A stretch of DNA of 64,000 bases from Perca fluviatilis (GCF_010015445.1 NC_053116.1:6483809-6547808), one strand, 5' to 3'. Shown: positions 33,634 to 45,324, counted from the stretch's first letter. Program-made: numbers and translations. Notes: generated by a model not told the origin, from the letters alone.

Positions 33634-34409
33634 CACTGTAAGAAAGAAATGCATTAAAACAAATGGATACTGGCCTGGCAGAAAGTTACCAGTACCTTTT
33701 CCATTAAGTTTACGGAATTTCTGTTAATCCAAAAACCTAAAATTCTGTAAATTTACAGTATATCCTCTGTACCTTTAACGGACCTTTCTCTTAAACCTAA
33801 AAAAATCCAAAAACGGAGAAACACCTGTGAAAAATGATTACAGAAAATTCCTTCATATTAACACAGTTTATTAGCCCGTATTTCTACAGTGTGCTTCACA
33901 CAGTCCAACACCTTTCCTGCTAAATCTGTCTTTCTTTTTCCTCTCTCTTTGTAATCATTGTGTGTCCCGTCCTTACATTTCCAAACATCTCACAACATTC
34001 AAGATGAGAAACGGTTAAAAATGTCACAAAAAAACATGGGAAAAGCGGTGCAAACAAGAGAAAAACGAGACCCAAATGAAAGACAACAGCCTGTGTGAGA
34101 ACAGATGCATTTTTAGGGACATCAGGCTCTCTGTGGTCTCAAACATCTATTTTTAAACCCGTCACAAAAGTACCCGTGCTATTTGGGAATGAGTGGCTCC
34201 AAAACGGTCCGTTATAATTCAGTCTATTTATCTTTCTGGCTCCACATGGTTTCCCTAAACCTACATGCATGTCTAAACTGCGGGTTTACGAGAGCGGCGC
34301 TGATGTGGAAATCTCCTAAAATGAAACAGAATTTCAGCCCACTTTTATATATTTGTCTGTTGTTGGTTTTGTCCGCATCGTTGTCACTATAACAGGCACT
34401 GACGCCGCG

Positions 34410-34424
34410 TGGGTGTGTGTGCGT

Positions 34425-34459
<35 letters not shown>

Positions 34460-34760
34460 GCATGGTGACCCAGCATGACGCCGTAGTAAGCATCGCACAT
34501 GGCTGCCAGCAGACAGAGAAGAAAGGAGTGTGGGAAATTGAAAGAAAAGGACAAAAGAGGGAGAGGAGGGAAAGTGATGGAGACAAAAATGGAGAACACA
34601 GAGGGAGGAAAGAAAGAAAGAAAGACAGAAAGAAAGATAGAAGGAAAAAGGAAGAAAGGGAGGCAGTGGAAATTAAGTAGTGACAAAAAAACTAAAAAAA
34701 GAGGAAACATAAAGAGGAAGAAAAAGGGGAGATATAAGAACAAGAACAGAAAAAAGTGAC
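34410..34760. repeat. (GT)n array followed by purine-rich tract
   Basis: GT/GTGC units at 34410-34459, then a 200-bp AG-rich stretch with repeated GAAAGAAAGA words (about 34520-34760). Open frames here are compositional. Confidence 0.85.
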
Positions 34761-34779
34761 TCCAAAAAAAATGTTTGAA

Positions 34780-35205
34780 GCAGCAGGTTCTGCTAGTATT
34801 TTTCTTTCTGTAGTTTGAATTTCAAGGATCATTTATGAAGAATAACTAAATTGTTCCTCTACATGAATCACAGGAGTCTCACCTCATGGCCATCGGCTTT
34901 AAATATTTTAGTTTTTCTCTTCTGGGAAATAATATTGTTTTAAATCAGTTTGGTTTTCAGTATATCTCGCTACAGTACCCATGATCCCTCTGCAGTCATT
35001 GTGTAGAAGTGTCCGAAACCATGAATTCACAGAATACTCAGAACGCTTCATCACTGCATTTTGTAACAACATAGACCTGCTGTGAAACACACTGCTGGAA
35101 AACCATGTGGCTTTTTTAAACCGATGTGCAGAAAGAAAGACTCCTCCTCATCTTTGTCCATTTCAACAAGTCTATCTCGTCCAAGATTCATCACGAAACA
35201 TAGAA
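34780..35205. other. Intergenic, no feature recognised
   Basis: No coding region or repeat recognised. Confidence 0.4.
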
Positions 35206-35212
35206 GTGATAA

Positions 35213-35400
35213 GATGAGATAAGATAAGATAAGATAAGATATACTTTATTGTCCCCGAAGGGAAATTTGTTTTGGACTCTGTTCCGTTCCGCAGCTTTAC
35301 AAAGACAACACAAAATACAGAAAATAAGCATCTCACAACACATACTCTCATGCAACATAAAACATGCTTTCATATACATTAGACAGGTACCTATATAGTA
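35213..35400 (-). mobile_element. LINE 3' tail with (GATAA)n, minus orientation
   Basis: GATAAGATAAGATAAGATAT then ACTTTATTGTCCCCGAAGGG is the reversed 3' end of a fish LINE (Rex/L2-like) with a pentamer microsatellite tail. It directly precedes the 41-bp satellite, which may have grown from this LINE's sequence. Confidence 0.6.
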
Positions 35401-35493
35401 AGCACATTAACTCCTCCTTTCATTGGCATTTTTTAATTGAACAACCCTGTCGGCTGCATTCTCCGCAATAAGTGTAGCACAGCCCTTGCCCAA

Positions 35494-36170
35494 TGAGATA
35501 TTGCACAACTAACATATTGCACAACCCCAATAGCCTACAAATTGCACAAATGACACAATGCACTTACATAATGTACAACCCAAATAGCCTACGTATTGCA
35601 CAACTAACGTATCGCACAACCCCAATAGCCTACAAATTGCACAGCTAACATAATGCACAACCCAAATAGCCTACGTATTGCACAAACTAACATATTGCAC
35701 AACCCCAATAGCCTACAAATTGCACAACTAACATATTGCACAACCCCAATAGCCTACGTATTGCACAAATGACATAATGCACAATCCAAATAGCCTACGT
35801 ATTGCACAACTAACATATTGACCAACCCCAATAGCCTGCAAATTGCACAAATGACACAATGCACTTACATAATGTACAACCCAAATAGCCTACGTATTGC
35901 ACAACTAACATATCGCACAACCCCAATAGCCTACAAATTGCACAACTAACATAATGCACAACCAAATAGCCTACGTATTGCACAACTAACATATTGCACA
36001 ACCCCAATAGCCTGCAAATTGCACAGCTAACATATTGCACAACCCCAATAGCCTACGTATTGCACAAATGACATAATGCACAACCCAAATAGCCTACAAA
36101 TTGCACAAACTAACATATTGCACAACCCAAATAGCCTACATATTGACACATTTCCACATAACCTATGCAG
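35494..36170. repeat. 41-bp minisatellite with a 301-bp (7-mer) higher-order period
   Basis: The unit contains CCCCAATAGCCTACAAATTG and CACAACTAACATATTG. The word TAGCC recurs at 35531, 35585, 35626, 35667, 35709, 35750, 35791, 35832, 35886, 35927, 35967, 36008, 36049, 36090 and 36132. Spacing is 40-42 bp except two 54-bp steps at the same place in each block, giving two consecutive 7-unit blocks of about 301 bp. Long minus-strand frames with VGYLG-type repeats come from the array. Confidence 0.95.
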
Positions 36171-36339
36171 TACACAATGACATAGTGAACAATCCAACAG
36201 CCCATATACAAGTGTTTTCTGATCTATTGCTCCTGTCGGCAGGACAACACCATCCGTCTGTGCCTTCCAACATCGAACCAAATCACTGTCGAAAAGAAAT
36301 AGATCCGTTTCATGATGCAACAATGATACGGTTAAGTTT

Positions 36340-36470
36340 AGGCTAAGGCTGCTCGATTATGGAAACAGTCATAATCGCCATTATTTTTGCTCAATATTGA
36401 AATCACGATTATTTGACACGGTTACTCATTGACTTTAGGAAAGACGTTGCATTTATTGCACTAAACGAAC
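36340..36470. mobile_element. hAT-like remnant (GCTGCTCGATTATGG)
   Basis: AAGGCTGCTCGATTATGGAA then CAGTCATAATCGCCATTATT is the recognisable end of a fish hAT-like short element. The right end is not identified. Confidence 0.45.
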
Positions 36471-36547
36471 AGTGAAAGTAACACACAAATACAGAGCAGC
36501 TCCTTTCTTTAGGCTGAGACTCCTCAACTCCACCTCATCCTCCACAT

Positions 36548-36630
36548 TAATAATAATAACAATAACATGTTTTATTTATATAACACTTTTCATAGTACTC
36601 ACAGACACTTTACAATAAATACAGCAAATT
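36548..36630 (-). mobile_element. LINE 3' tail fragment, minus orientation
   Basis: TAATAATAATAACAATAACA followed by TTTATTTATATAACACTTTT resembles the reversed L2-type tail also seen at 53453-53514. Confidence 0.5.
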
Positions 36631-36632
36631 AA

Positions 36633-37078
36633 CACTTGTGTTGTCTTCCGGTCAAATTTGACCTGTTTTCAAAATATCTATATCAGAAATATGGGTTTCT
36701 CTTTAACTAGCTAATTTTAATTACCTCAAAATAACATGGATGATTCCATACAATGGGCTTTCATCGCATTTTGTTTTATTCAATGTTTCGAAAGAGTATC
36801 CTCACTGAACGTTGACATATACAAGTCTGTGATTATCCTTCCTTTATATATTATATTAGTCTAAATAATTCATAATTTCAGTTTTTTTTAAATCAAGAAT
36901 TAGGTAACTTCCTATAAATGAGGTTTATTGACCATGAATTCCAAAAATAAGTGTAACATTTGTGGAAATAAGTTTGTTAGTGGTGTTTATACATGATAGT
37001 GAAAAGAAGCGTTAAATGTAAAAAAAACGCCAAAAGTGTCGAAAAAAAGAGACAAAAAACGTCAGAAAAAGTGTTGAT
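36633..37078. mobile_element. TTAA-flanked element, copy 5 (right end degraded)
   Basis: TTAA at 36629-36632 is followed by CACTTGTGTTGTCTTCCGGT and CAAATTTGACC. The AA-rich GTCGAAAAAAAG-type interior reaches about 37078, where the right terminal repeat is missing. Confidence 0.65.
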
Positions 37079-37428
37079 TTTCACATGCACATACAAACAA
37101 GTGAATCAATAAACCAACACATAAAAAAAAGTCACTATATAAAATAGTTTGATTTTCCTATGCAACTGAATTTCGTTATGCAACCCTGGGTTGTACAACA
37201 ACAATAACTGAACCTTGAATACAGTATGTATGTATGTGAATGTAAATGAGACAGGGTGGCAGAGTAAGACAGAGATGGAGAGGTAGAACGAAAAAAAAAA
37301 AAAAACGGTGACACAGAGACAGGGCGTCCATCTTTTTCGGTCATTCTTGTTTTTGTTTTTCTTCTTCGGTCATTTTTCCCCTTCTCAGGTTTCCCACCTC
37401 ACTTCGTTTCCCAACATATCATTGGCCT

Positions 37429-37430
<2 letters not shown>

Positions 37431-37491
<61 letters not shown>

Positions 37492-37577
37492 ATGTGGTGT
37501 AGTGTGTGGTTACCCACTGGTGTGACCAGGGACACAGGGGCACCTCGCTCTCTCTCTCTCTCTCTCTGCCTGTCTAT

Positions 37578-37617
<40 letters not shown>

Positions 37618-37655
37618 TGACTTTCTGCTGCTTCTGTCCTTCTCTCTCTCTCTCC
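37431..37655. repeat. (GT)n array and (CT)n arrays
   Basis: A pure GT array at 37431-37489 and CT arrays at 37549-37567, 37581-37613 and 37640-37653. Confidence 0.95.
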
Positions 37656-37699
37656 ATGTGATCTGTACTAGACCTAGTCTATATCGACAATGCTTCATT

Positions 37700-38035
37700 T
37701 ACTGGACTGTTCCAGCGGATATCCCTCATCTTCCGCTTTCTTTCTGTTGGCATTCTAAACTCCGGTCGATTCGGGAAACATCCTCCGAGTTAGAACCGAC
37801 CATCAAATTATTATGTAAAATTCTCATTCCAGGGCTCGCCTCCCCACGTGCACGTGTTCCACCAAAACAAGTTCCTTCCCGAGGCTATTTTCCAGAGGAA
37901 ACGTTACCGCGTCCAGCACTATAGCGCCGCCCAACACGATTGTGATTGGTTTAAAGAAATGCCAATAAACCAGAGCAAGTTTTTCTCCCATCCTGGAATG
38001 CTGTGTGGACTAGACAGACTCTTCTCCGCAGCAGT
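37700..38035. mobile_element. GTTCCACCAAAACAAGTTCC repeat, copy B
   Basis: It shares GTTCCACCAAAACAAGTTCC, GAGGCTATTTTCCAGAGG and GATTGTGATTGGTTTAAAGA in order with 31218-31412 and extends further on both sides (GGAATGCTGTGTGGACTAGA at the right). Class unknown; non-coding. Confidence 0.7.
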
Positions 38036-38890
38036 CGGTGTCATACAATATATAGTAGGGGGGGGTCCCTGCTCCGTCTCTCTTTCAGGTTAGGGGTCCT
38101 TGGCCTAAAAAATGTTGAAGACCCCTGCTCTAGACGTTGCTGTTGGATCACATTGATTCAACAGCTACGGAGTCATCAGCACACGCTTTTCCAGCTGTTC
38201 CCTGCCGCTGTAGGAAATTCAAACCAGCAAACCTTCGTACAACCATCCCTTCCTTAGCTTCCAAACCCTCAAACCCCGTCTGAACCTCCTAATGGTCACG
38301 TCTGAAGCCAGGAGAACCACCAGCCCAAACTGCTGGAACCGAATCCACTCCCAGGAGTGCTGGAGCTCTCAGCGGCTCCGAGGAGCTTCCAGGTTTCTGG
38401 ACAGCGAGGATTTTTTATCCCAGGTTGGACTTCTGCTGCGGCAGGCAGCCAAGACCAGTACACAGCACAGATCTCCAGGTCAAGCTGGGAGAAGACAGAA
38501 GATAGTAGAGAGAGGAGATTGGGTCACAGATCCACCAGCTTTGGGTGCAAATTCTTTATGTGTTTGCAAAGTAGTTATATTGTTATTCTCTTTCGCTATT
38601 GGTATTTCGGTCTACTCTGTATACAGTATTTCATGTTTTGGACTACATACATACAATTTACGTTACTCACGGTTCTAAAAAAAAGAACAAATAAAAAATA
38701 AAAAATAAACTAATATAATAATAACTAATAAAATAATCTTTACCCTTTTACATGGAATAGATTTATTAGAAATTGACAAATGAAGTGAGGCAAAATAAGC
38801 CCAAAATTCTAATTCTTGTATGTCCTGAATTCATATTTAAAACACCAGACCAACAACAAAAATACGTTATTAAATAAAATATCTACTTTA
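38036..38890. other. Intergenic, no gene recognised
   Basis: A 128-codon frame at 38292-38678 (+) has no recognised domain and no splice or promoter support, so I do not call it. GGGGTCCTTGGCCTAAAAAA at 38093 resembles 50426-50444, suggesting an interspersed repeat. Confidence 0.45.
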
Positions 38891-38896
38891 AACTAG

Positions 38897-40203
38897 TGCT
38901 GTCAGTTAAACGCGTTATTAACGGCGTTAACGCAAACCCATTTTAACGGTGTTCATTTTTTATCGCGAGATTAACGTTCTTTTTGGCCTAGCAAACTTTG
39001 TAGTTTTTTCTCACATGCTGTTGCAACAACTAGTAACGTTAGAAAAACTACAACAACACACCGGATCTAGCTAGACTGGAAACACAACAACAGGCACACT
39101 TGTTTGGACTTGCGAGCCGGGCCAAAGAGTAGTAAGCTAACGTTACGTTTTGAGTGGATGGCGAGCGTGAGACGCCGAAATGGATGCCAATAAGATTCTG
39201 AATGGAAAGTTTACTTTTAAAAAAGTTGCCAAATGGTTCCATTGACAAGACCAAAGTGATGTTTGTGTTTTGTCGTTGTGAACTGAGTTAACACGCAGCA
39301 CGTCCAGTCTGAAATACCACTTGATGGCCGATCACACAGCTGATGCGAATTCTCCGCCCCCCCCCCCACATCGTCAAAGCCAGGCGACAATGGATGACTT
39401 CAGACAGAAGCACATAGATACCACAGCTAAGAACAAACTTACTGCAGCCATAGCTAAATGGGTCCAAGTGAGAATGTTAGTGTGAAATTGAACACTACAG
39501 TATATGCCAATGTTGTTTTCAATAAAAAAAAAAAAAACATTTGCACAAAGCAAGCCGATCCACTTCTCCATGTTGATAAGAGCATTAACCCCTTGACGTC
39601 TGAATTTATTCACAATTATATAAACAAAATATTATGTGTGTTTCTGGCTCCAAGCTGATGCTAAATTAAGTTGAGATTGTTAATTTGTCTATAGCATATG
39701 GAATAGATATAAATTTAGGTATGATGCAAATTAGCGACAACAGGCATTATGGTAAAATTCTTTACAAACTGGTAAAATTAATAAAACACATAGTAGATTT
39801 CATTCATGTCACAAAGTTGTTAGAACTTCTAAACTGTAATTGACAAATACATGGATCTTGACAACGGCAAGAAAGAAAACACTCTCCTACTCCCTAACAT
39901 TGACAGTAGTTTCTAGGGTTAGGGTTAGGGGTGAACCGGATGTATCTCCCACTCCGACTGGTCCTACGAGAAACCAGTGCATGCAAAAGGTTCCGAGGTA
40001 TGTATCGCAAACCGGCATTGGGGGGAATACACACGCTACCTCGCCTTTGATGCAAATTAGCGACAGTCGGCGTTAAGGGGTTAAAATGAGCAAAAATAAT
40101 GGGACAAAAAGAAATCAAGGGAAATTTAGAATAGATGAACGTGCGCGATTAATTGCGAGTAAACTATGACATTAATGCGATTAATCGCGATTACTTTTAA
40201 CAT
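38897..40203. mobile_element. hAT-like element (GTGCTGTCAGTTAAACGCG), interrupted by a nested insertion
   Basis: The left end GTGCTGTCAGTTAAACGCGT then TATTAACGGCGTTAACGC and the right part GCGATTAATTGCGAGTAAAC and GCGATTAATCGCGATTACTT are characteristic of one fish family. The interior has AGTGGATGGCGAGCG (39156) and a domain-like region but no intact transposase. The element is split at 39585 by a 492-bp insertion. Right terminal repeat is decayed. Confidence 0.75.
39589..40080. mobile_element. Nested TTAA-flanked element (CCCCTTGACG ends)
   Basis: TTAA at 39585-39588, then CCCCTTGACGTCTGA; the right end is GTCGGCGTTAAGGGG followed by TTAA at 40081-40084. GATGCAAATTAGCGACA appears twice (39722 and 40049). 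The ends differ from the CCCTTGTGTTGTC family, so this is a separate piggyBac-like family. It includes a short TAGGGTTAGGGTTAGGGG tract at 39913-39930. Confidence 0.82.
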
Positions 40204-40435
40204 ATGTGCCAATGTATCATATGAGTATTATGAACTCAAAAAATAAATGATACTCTACAAGCTTACCGTGACAGTTGAATTGTGAGCTTGTTGATGAACC
40301 AGAGTCACGAGAAAATCACTTCTCTTTTTCATCGTCTTCATACTCAGTGTGTCCCTGACTTATATTTCATATCATTGTGTGTGTTTGTACTGTAGATGAT
40401 GTAATTTCCTGTCGTCCCCATGAGGACAAACAACA

Positions 40436-40574
40436 CACACACACACACACACACACATGCATACATACAGTAGGAGGAAGCAGTAGTAAGCAGCAGCGAT
40501 GTCAGGTTGATGTGTGATCAACAGCCGGATGAGAAGACGAGTCATGGATAAGGTCAAGGTGTCTCTCTCTCTCG

Positions 40575-40625
<51 letters not shown>
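40436..40625. repeat. Two (CA)n microsatellites
   Basis: CA arrays at 40436-40457 and 40577-40623. Confidence 0.95.
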
Positions 40626-40628
<3 letters not shown>

Positions 40629-41039
40629 TACATAACAACACACAACCCCACGGCACGGTACACAGCGCAGAGCAGCGTGGCAAAGGAGAAGACAAGAGAG
40701 GAAGGATGAGGGAAAGAAGAAAAAATAAATCATTCATTTATTTTTAACTTATTGTTATAGTGTTGCTTTGCTGTTCCAGAGAGTATTGGCTCAAATGGCA
40801 GCACAGTTCACACATAATATACTGCATGAAATATATAGAAAAATCTTTTTTTTTGTGTCTCTTACTGTCCCTTTATTTTCTTTCGATTTATATGTAAATC
40901 CTGTTTGATATAAGTAATTATTTTTTTTTTTACCTTGCTGTCTGTCTTTTCTTTCATCATGTATGTTTTGTCATTGGTGTGCATATGAGTAACAGTATAT
41001 GTACAGGTAGGTAGTTTTGGGTCTGACTTAAGCTGTAAA

Positions 41040-41380
41040 AGAAAAAAGAAAAGAAAGATGTGGTTCAGCTAACCTGGGAAAGCTCTGAGTGGTACTTGGA
41101 GCGGCTCTGGTCTTGTGTCTACTGGGACGAGTCGTGGTTCTGAATGTGCGGCCTGCTGCTTCTTTTGGCTTCAGACGAGCAGCAATAAAAGCTTGGATCT
41201 TTCTAGAAGCTGTTATGGCTAACGCGGTGAGTCGGCGGTGACCAAACAGCAGCTGCATACAGATATTGGTCAGGTGTTTAATGGGATGCTCTGCAGAAAG
41301 GAACCGCAACAGCCCAGTTTCATTGTCTGGGCCTGTGTTTAATCCAGCAAGGGTGACAGGACACAACGCTGTTGATAGGA
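41040..41380 (-). other. 112-codon minus-strand frame, probably repeat-derived
   Basis: A frame at 41366-41028 (minus) starts MCPVTLAGLNTGPDNETG and carries a basic stretch (ASRKIQAFIAARLKPKEAAG). Part of its DNA (GGATCTTTCTAGAAGCTGTT, 41192-41211) recurs inverted at about 43996-44015. Multi-copy sequence argues against a unique gene. No domain recognised. Confidence 0.35.
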
Positions 41381-41719
41381 CATGACATTTATTTGGGCAA
41401 TTGAATTTGTGAACTTCTAATTAAAGGTGCTCTAAGCGATGTGATGCGTTTTTCAGGCTATGACATTTTTTTGTCACATAGAGCAAACATCTCCTCACTA
41501 TCTGCGAGCTGCCTGTCCCCTGAACACACTGTACTAGTCTGAATATTGCACAGGCCAGAAATTCTGTGACTCTGTTTCAGCAAATAATCAAAAATGTCAT
41601 GTTTACGCTGAAGTGACAAAGCCCTCTAGTGGCCATAGTAATTATGTCGAGAACTAAGGAACCAGTGACCCTAGCCAATTGGTTATTAGTGTACCTATGA
41701 TAAGTCCCCGTACAGACCA

Positions 41720-41870
41720 GGTATGGAGAGTGGACTGGTAGCTGGAGAGGTGCCAGTTCGCCTCCTGGTCACTGCCGCGGTCCCCCCCGAGCAAGGCACA
41801 GAACCCCCAACTGCTCAACAGTAGTTGACTCTACGCTACCCCCTGAATTGCATGGTGTTCTGCGTGCACA
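41720..41870 (+). repeat. Interspersed repeat with GAGCAAGGCACAGAACCCCC
   Basis: It includes GGAGAGGTGCCAGTTCGCCT and GAGCAAGGCACAGAACCCCC, a pattern very common in fish genomes. Related in reverse to 4700-4765. Confidence 0.5.
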
Positions 41871-42086
41871 AAGAGAGGTTATCGTAAGCTACGTTTCAAC
41901 TGCCAATTACATGTACTTTGCAGATTGTGTGGATTGACAAAAAAAAAGGTTGAAAGCCTCAATGTAGTAGTGATTTTAACACAAACCGTGATGTTTCCCT
42001 AAACCTAACCTAACTCGTTTTTGTGCATAGACTTAATGAAACTTTAACCATACTGGTTGGCAATCTTACATGGATATATTTTTTTT

Positions 42087-42124
42087 TTTAAATAATAAAT
42101 AAATCCTGATTCTGATTCTGATTT
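42087..42124 (+). mobile_element. LINE-like 3' tail (TTCTGA)n
   Basis: AATAAATAAATCCTGATTCTGATTCTGATT has the tandem hexamer end usual for fish LINE insertions. The body upstream is not recognisable. Confidence 0.4.
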
Positions 42125-42129
42125 GTCTT

Positions 42130-42970
42130 TTAACAGTGATTTGTAACAATGTCTCATGTTAAATTTGAATGAGGTGTTGAGACTTGCAGGTGTATGTGCA
42201 AGTCTTGATGATTAAATCCCAAGTCAAATCCAAGTCCTAAAATTTGTGTTTTGAGTCCTTGCAAGTCTTATGCACCCTTAACAACATTGCTAATGCCATT
42301 TTAACATTTTAAACAAACAGTGAAGTACATTTAGAGAAATACATTTCTTTGTGTAAATGTATATTTATAAAAATAAAAAACATTAAAAGTTATAATTACT
42401 ATAATTTGTATCTTCTGAGCCTAATGTTTTTTTGCATTTTTTTGTCCACCACAGCATTCTTTGTGTCGTCGTAATAATCCTAGGTATTATCTCTTGCCCG
42501 TCCACTGGCCTGCAATGCCAAACACAGTGCAGGCCAGCAGACTAGCTACTGTTGGACGGATTCAAAGCAATACAATAAATACCAGATACTAGATTTAATT
42601 ACATAATTTTAATCTTTGGGTTTGAGGAGGACCTAGTCATTCCAAGTCGAAGGGCTAAGTGAAGTCATGAAGCATTGGTCTAAAACTAGCTGCAAATATG
42701 TTTAGATCTTTTATATTGAGTCTGAACTCATCAGATTCATGTCCACACCATTGGCTGTTCACATTGTGCAAAAGTCCTGTTGCAGACCTCATCTGCAGGG
42801 CACCAACAGTTATTAAAGAGAAGGGGGGGGGGGAGTAATTGTTTTGTAAGTACAGTAAGCCTAAATGTTTTAAGACTTCAAGTCAAATTCCAAATCATCA
42901 AGTATGGTTTTGAGCGCCCAACGAGTCATCATGTGCATTTGTGTCTGACTCAAGTCCAAGTTACGTGGCT
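42130..42970. other. Intergenic, no feature recognised
   Basis: AT-rich sequence with repeated CAAGTC words at 42180-42260 and 42877-42960. No gene. Confidence 0.4.
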
Positions 42971-42977
42971 TGAATCC

Positions 42978-43396
42978 CAACAGATTCTCACTCCCATTGC
43001 GTAAATACGGACTCTTTGTCAGGCGCCTTTTGCGTTGTTATTGACGATAAAAGTCTCCTTTATCATCATATCTAAATGCACTTTATCTAAACGAGCTTGG
43101 TCGGGACTATTGCCGTTGGGTTTAGGAAACGTGACACGCGGGACACGATCCCGGTCTCCTGGGTGAAAGTCCTGTGTTGTATGACCCATCCACCACCCCA
43201 ACCAACCTCCCTATTCAGATTTTCGGGGCTTTCAAACTACTCGCTACCATAGTCGCTCTTGGTGCTACTTCATCTTCAAACCCATGGTAGCTGCTGCTCT
43301 CCCTGGTGCGCTTTATAAACATGCTGAAGGGCGCTTTTTGCGACAGCCACTGTCCAAATGTTGGAGTTCGGAGTGAGAACGGGTTGTGAGTCCACA
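42978..43396. mobile_element. Inverted-repeat element, 'CCAACAGATTCTCACTCCC' family, copy 1
   Basis: The left end CAACAGATTCTCACTCCCAT and right end GAGTGAGAACGGGTTGTG are inverted repeats. The interior GACCCATCCACCACCCCAAC is shared with 59723 and 63858. Other members: 59566-59970 and 63820-63915. Confidence 0.75.
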
Positions 43397-43419
43397 GCTC
43401 TGAGAGTGAATACAACATC

Positions 43420-43740
43420 CCCAGCAGCTGCTTCCTCCATGAAGAAAAAACACGCGCTACTGACTTTAGACTAGCGCCACTGACTTTAGACCCGGTTTTT
43501 CCTGGTCAGTGGCGGAATTGTTTTCTGAAACTGCAAAATAGCACCAGGGAATGTTTGCGCCAGAACACGCCTCCTCTTTTTGCTGAACCGCCCCCGGGAG
43601 CGCAAATACAGTCCCTAATTTACCGCCGTGCGTCTGTGGAGGGAAAAGTCCGCTGTGCGTCGGGTGCTAAATTGGAATGATACATGCGTCGGTGTACAAA
43701 GACAATTGCGCTGAGTGCAAGATAGGACTGTTAATATTTG
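43420..43740. mobile_element. Inverted-repeat family related to 56930-57512, partial copy
   Basis: ACTGACTTTAGACCCGGTTT to GCGCTGAGTGCAAGATAGGA runs parallel to 57302-57502 with high identity by eye. Only the right half of the family is present here. Confidence 0.7.
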
Positions 43741-44246
43741 AAGCCAAAAGAGAACAAAACAGAAAGACCAAGAACAGCACGGCAGTGTGAAGAAGTGTCA
43801 GCCTATCCTTTAGTTTGTAGATCTTCTCCAATGGGTCTGATATTTAACTTCAGCACATATCTCTCCTCCAGACCAGATGACTTAAACACTGTTGGGTTTG
43901 GACAGCAGGCAGTAAGTAAGTATTTAAGGTTATTTCAACTAGTATTTTGCTCAGGTTTGGTCCCATCTGAAGCCCTGGGTTAGAAGCCATAAGAGCTTCT
44001 AGAAAGATCCAGGTTTTTATTGCTACTTTACTAAAGCCAAGAGATCCACCAGACCACAGACTGGGACCTGGAGGCTTGGCAGCAGATTATCTCAAAACTT
44101 TACAGTATGTGAGACTGAAGATGGAATCATTTTGGTTATACAATTATAAAGTTGTAAAATACAAGGTGTCAGACTTTGTCAGAGGTAGAACGATAAAGCC
44201 CTTATTTCGACAGTTGTCCATCTACTAAGGTTACATCCATAGACAG

Positions 44247-45324
44247 CAGGGTTCGAAATGACTTAGGACTCTTGGGGGGTCCCCTAAAATGTAATTATAA
44301 AAAATACTGAAGACTACCTTGCTACACTATATACTGCAGGCAAAATTATATTGACATATTTTGAAGGTGGGATAATGGTCTTGGGATGTTTTTCATGGTT
44401 TGGGCTAGTCCCAGTATTGTAGTGGTGTCTGGAGAAGTGGATTGGCTATAATCTAACAGGTAACCCTCTAATTCTGGAGCAACAAAGTTACAGCACCTTA
44501 TATAAATCCCTGACATGACAAAGTGGAAAAAAGTCGGTGATCTTTCTTTTTCCTCTCTTTCTCTCTCCATGATGCAGGATTCTAAATTAAGAAAAATAAT
44601 ATTAGCTTCCTAGATAGCTTACCAAGTGCTCATGTACACTCGTTCATGCTCAAATTACATTCACTTTAATGAACTCACAGACTTGAATTAAGTCCTCGCT
44701 ACCTTTCGTAATCACTGACTGGACAAGTAGGTTGTTATGCTAGCTTTGAATAACTAGTCTAACTGCTATATGTCTGCTGTTAGCTGGCAGATTATTTGGC
44801 TTCATACCTATGCTTCATACACATACAGCTAGCAAGAAACGTTGACAAACGCACTCTTCTAATCATTACGTTACACTGGGTATCTAAGTTAGTTAATGCA
44901 ACTTTTAATATAGGAACACCAACTCCAAATATTTTACTATAATAAGCAATTATTATGGAGATATAAACATAATCGAAGCACTTTTCATTAGGGATTTCAC
45001 TCTTTGTGAGGCTTTGTTTTTGCCGCGTACAACAATAACATCCTTGTCTGCGCCATAGACTGTACTGTATGCGCCGGAGGACCACAACAACAATCTGTGA
45101 TGCTATTAGCTGCCCTGATTGCTGCCCAATCGCGCTAGGAAATAAATAAATTATTGTTATAAATATAAAACGTCACTAAAGACCTATAATTTTCACAATC
45201 ATTTTTAATGTTAAAAATATTTGTCGGGGACCCCCCAAAATCTAAAAATAAATTCTTATAGGGGGTCCCTAATGACTTATGGGGGGTCCGGGACCCCCCC
45301 AGACCCCCCTCATTTCGAACCCTG
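44247..45324. mobile_element. hAT-like element with CAGGGTTCGAAATGA ends (1078 bp)
   Basis: CAGGGTTCGAAATGA at the left is matched exactly by TCATTTCGAACCCTG at the right. G-rich and C-rich GGGGTCC/GGACCCC stretches lie just inside both ends. The CAGGG start is typical of hAT superfamily ends. No intact transposase frame is seen. The left third (44320-44570) may be a further insertion. Confidence 0.85.

Noticed and set aside
35810..36323. Minus-strand frames with repeated YVGYLG-type segments
   Set aside because: They are generated by the 41-bp satellite; the unit length changes of 40, 42 and 54 bp break any consistent protein repeat.
38292..38678. 128-codon frame on + strand
   Set aside because: No domain, composition like a translated repeat, and neighbouring words recur elsewhere in the window.
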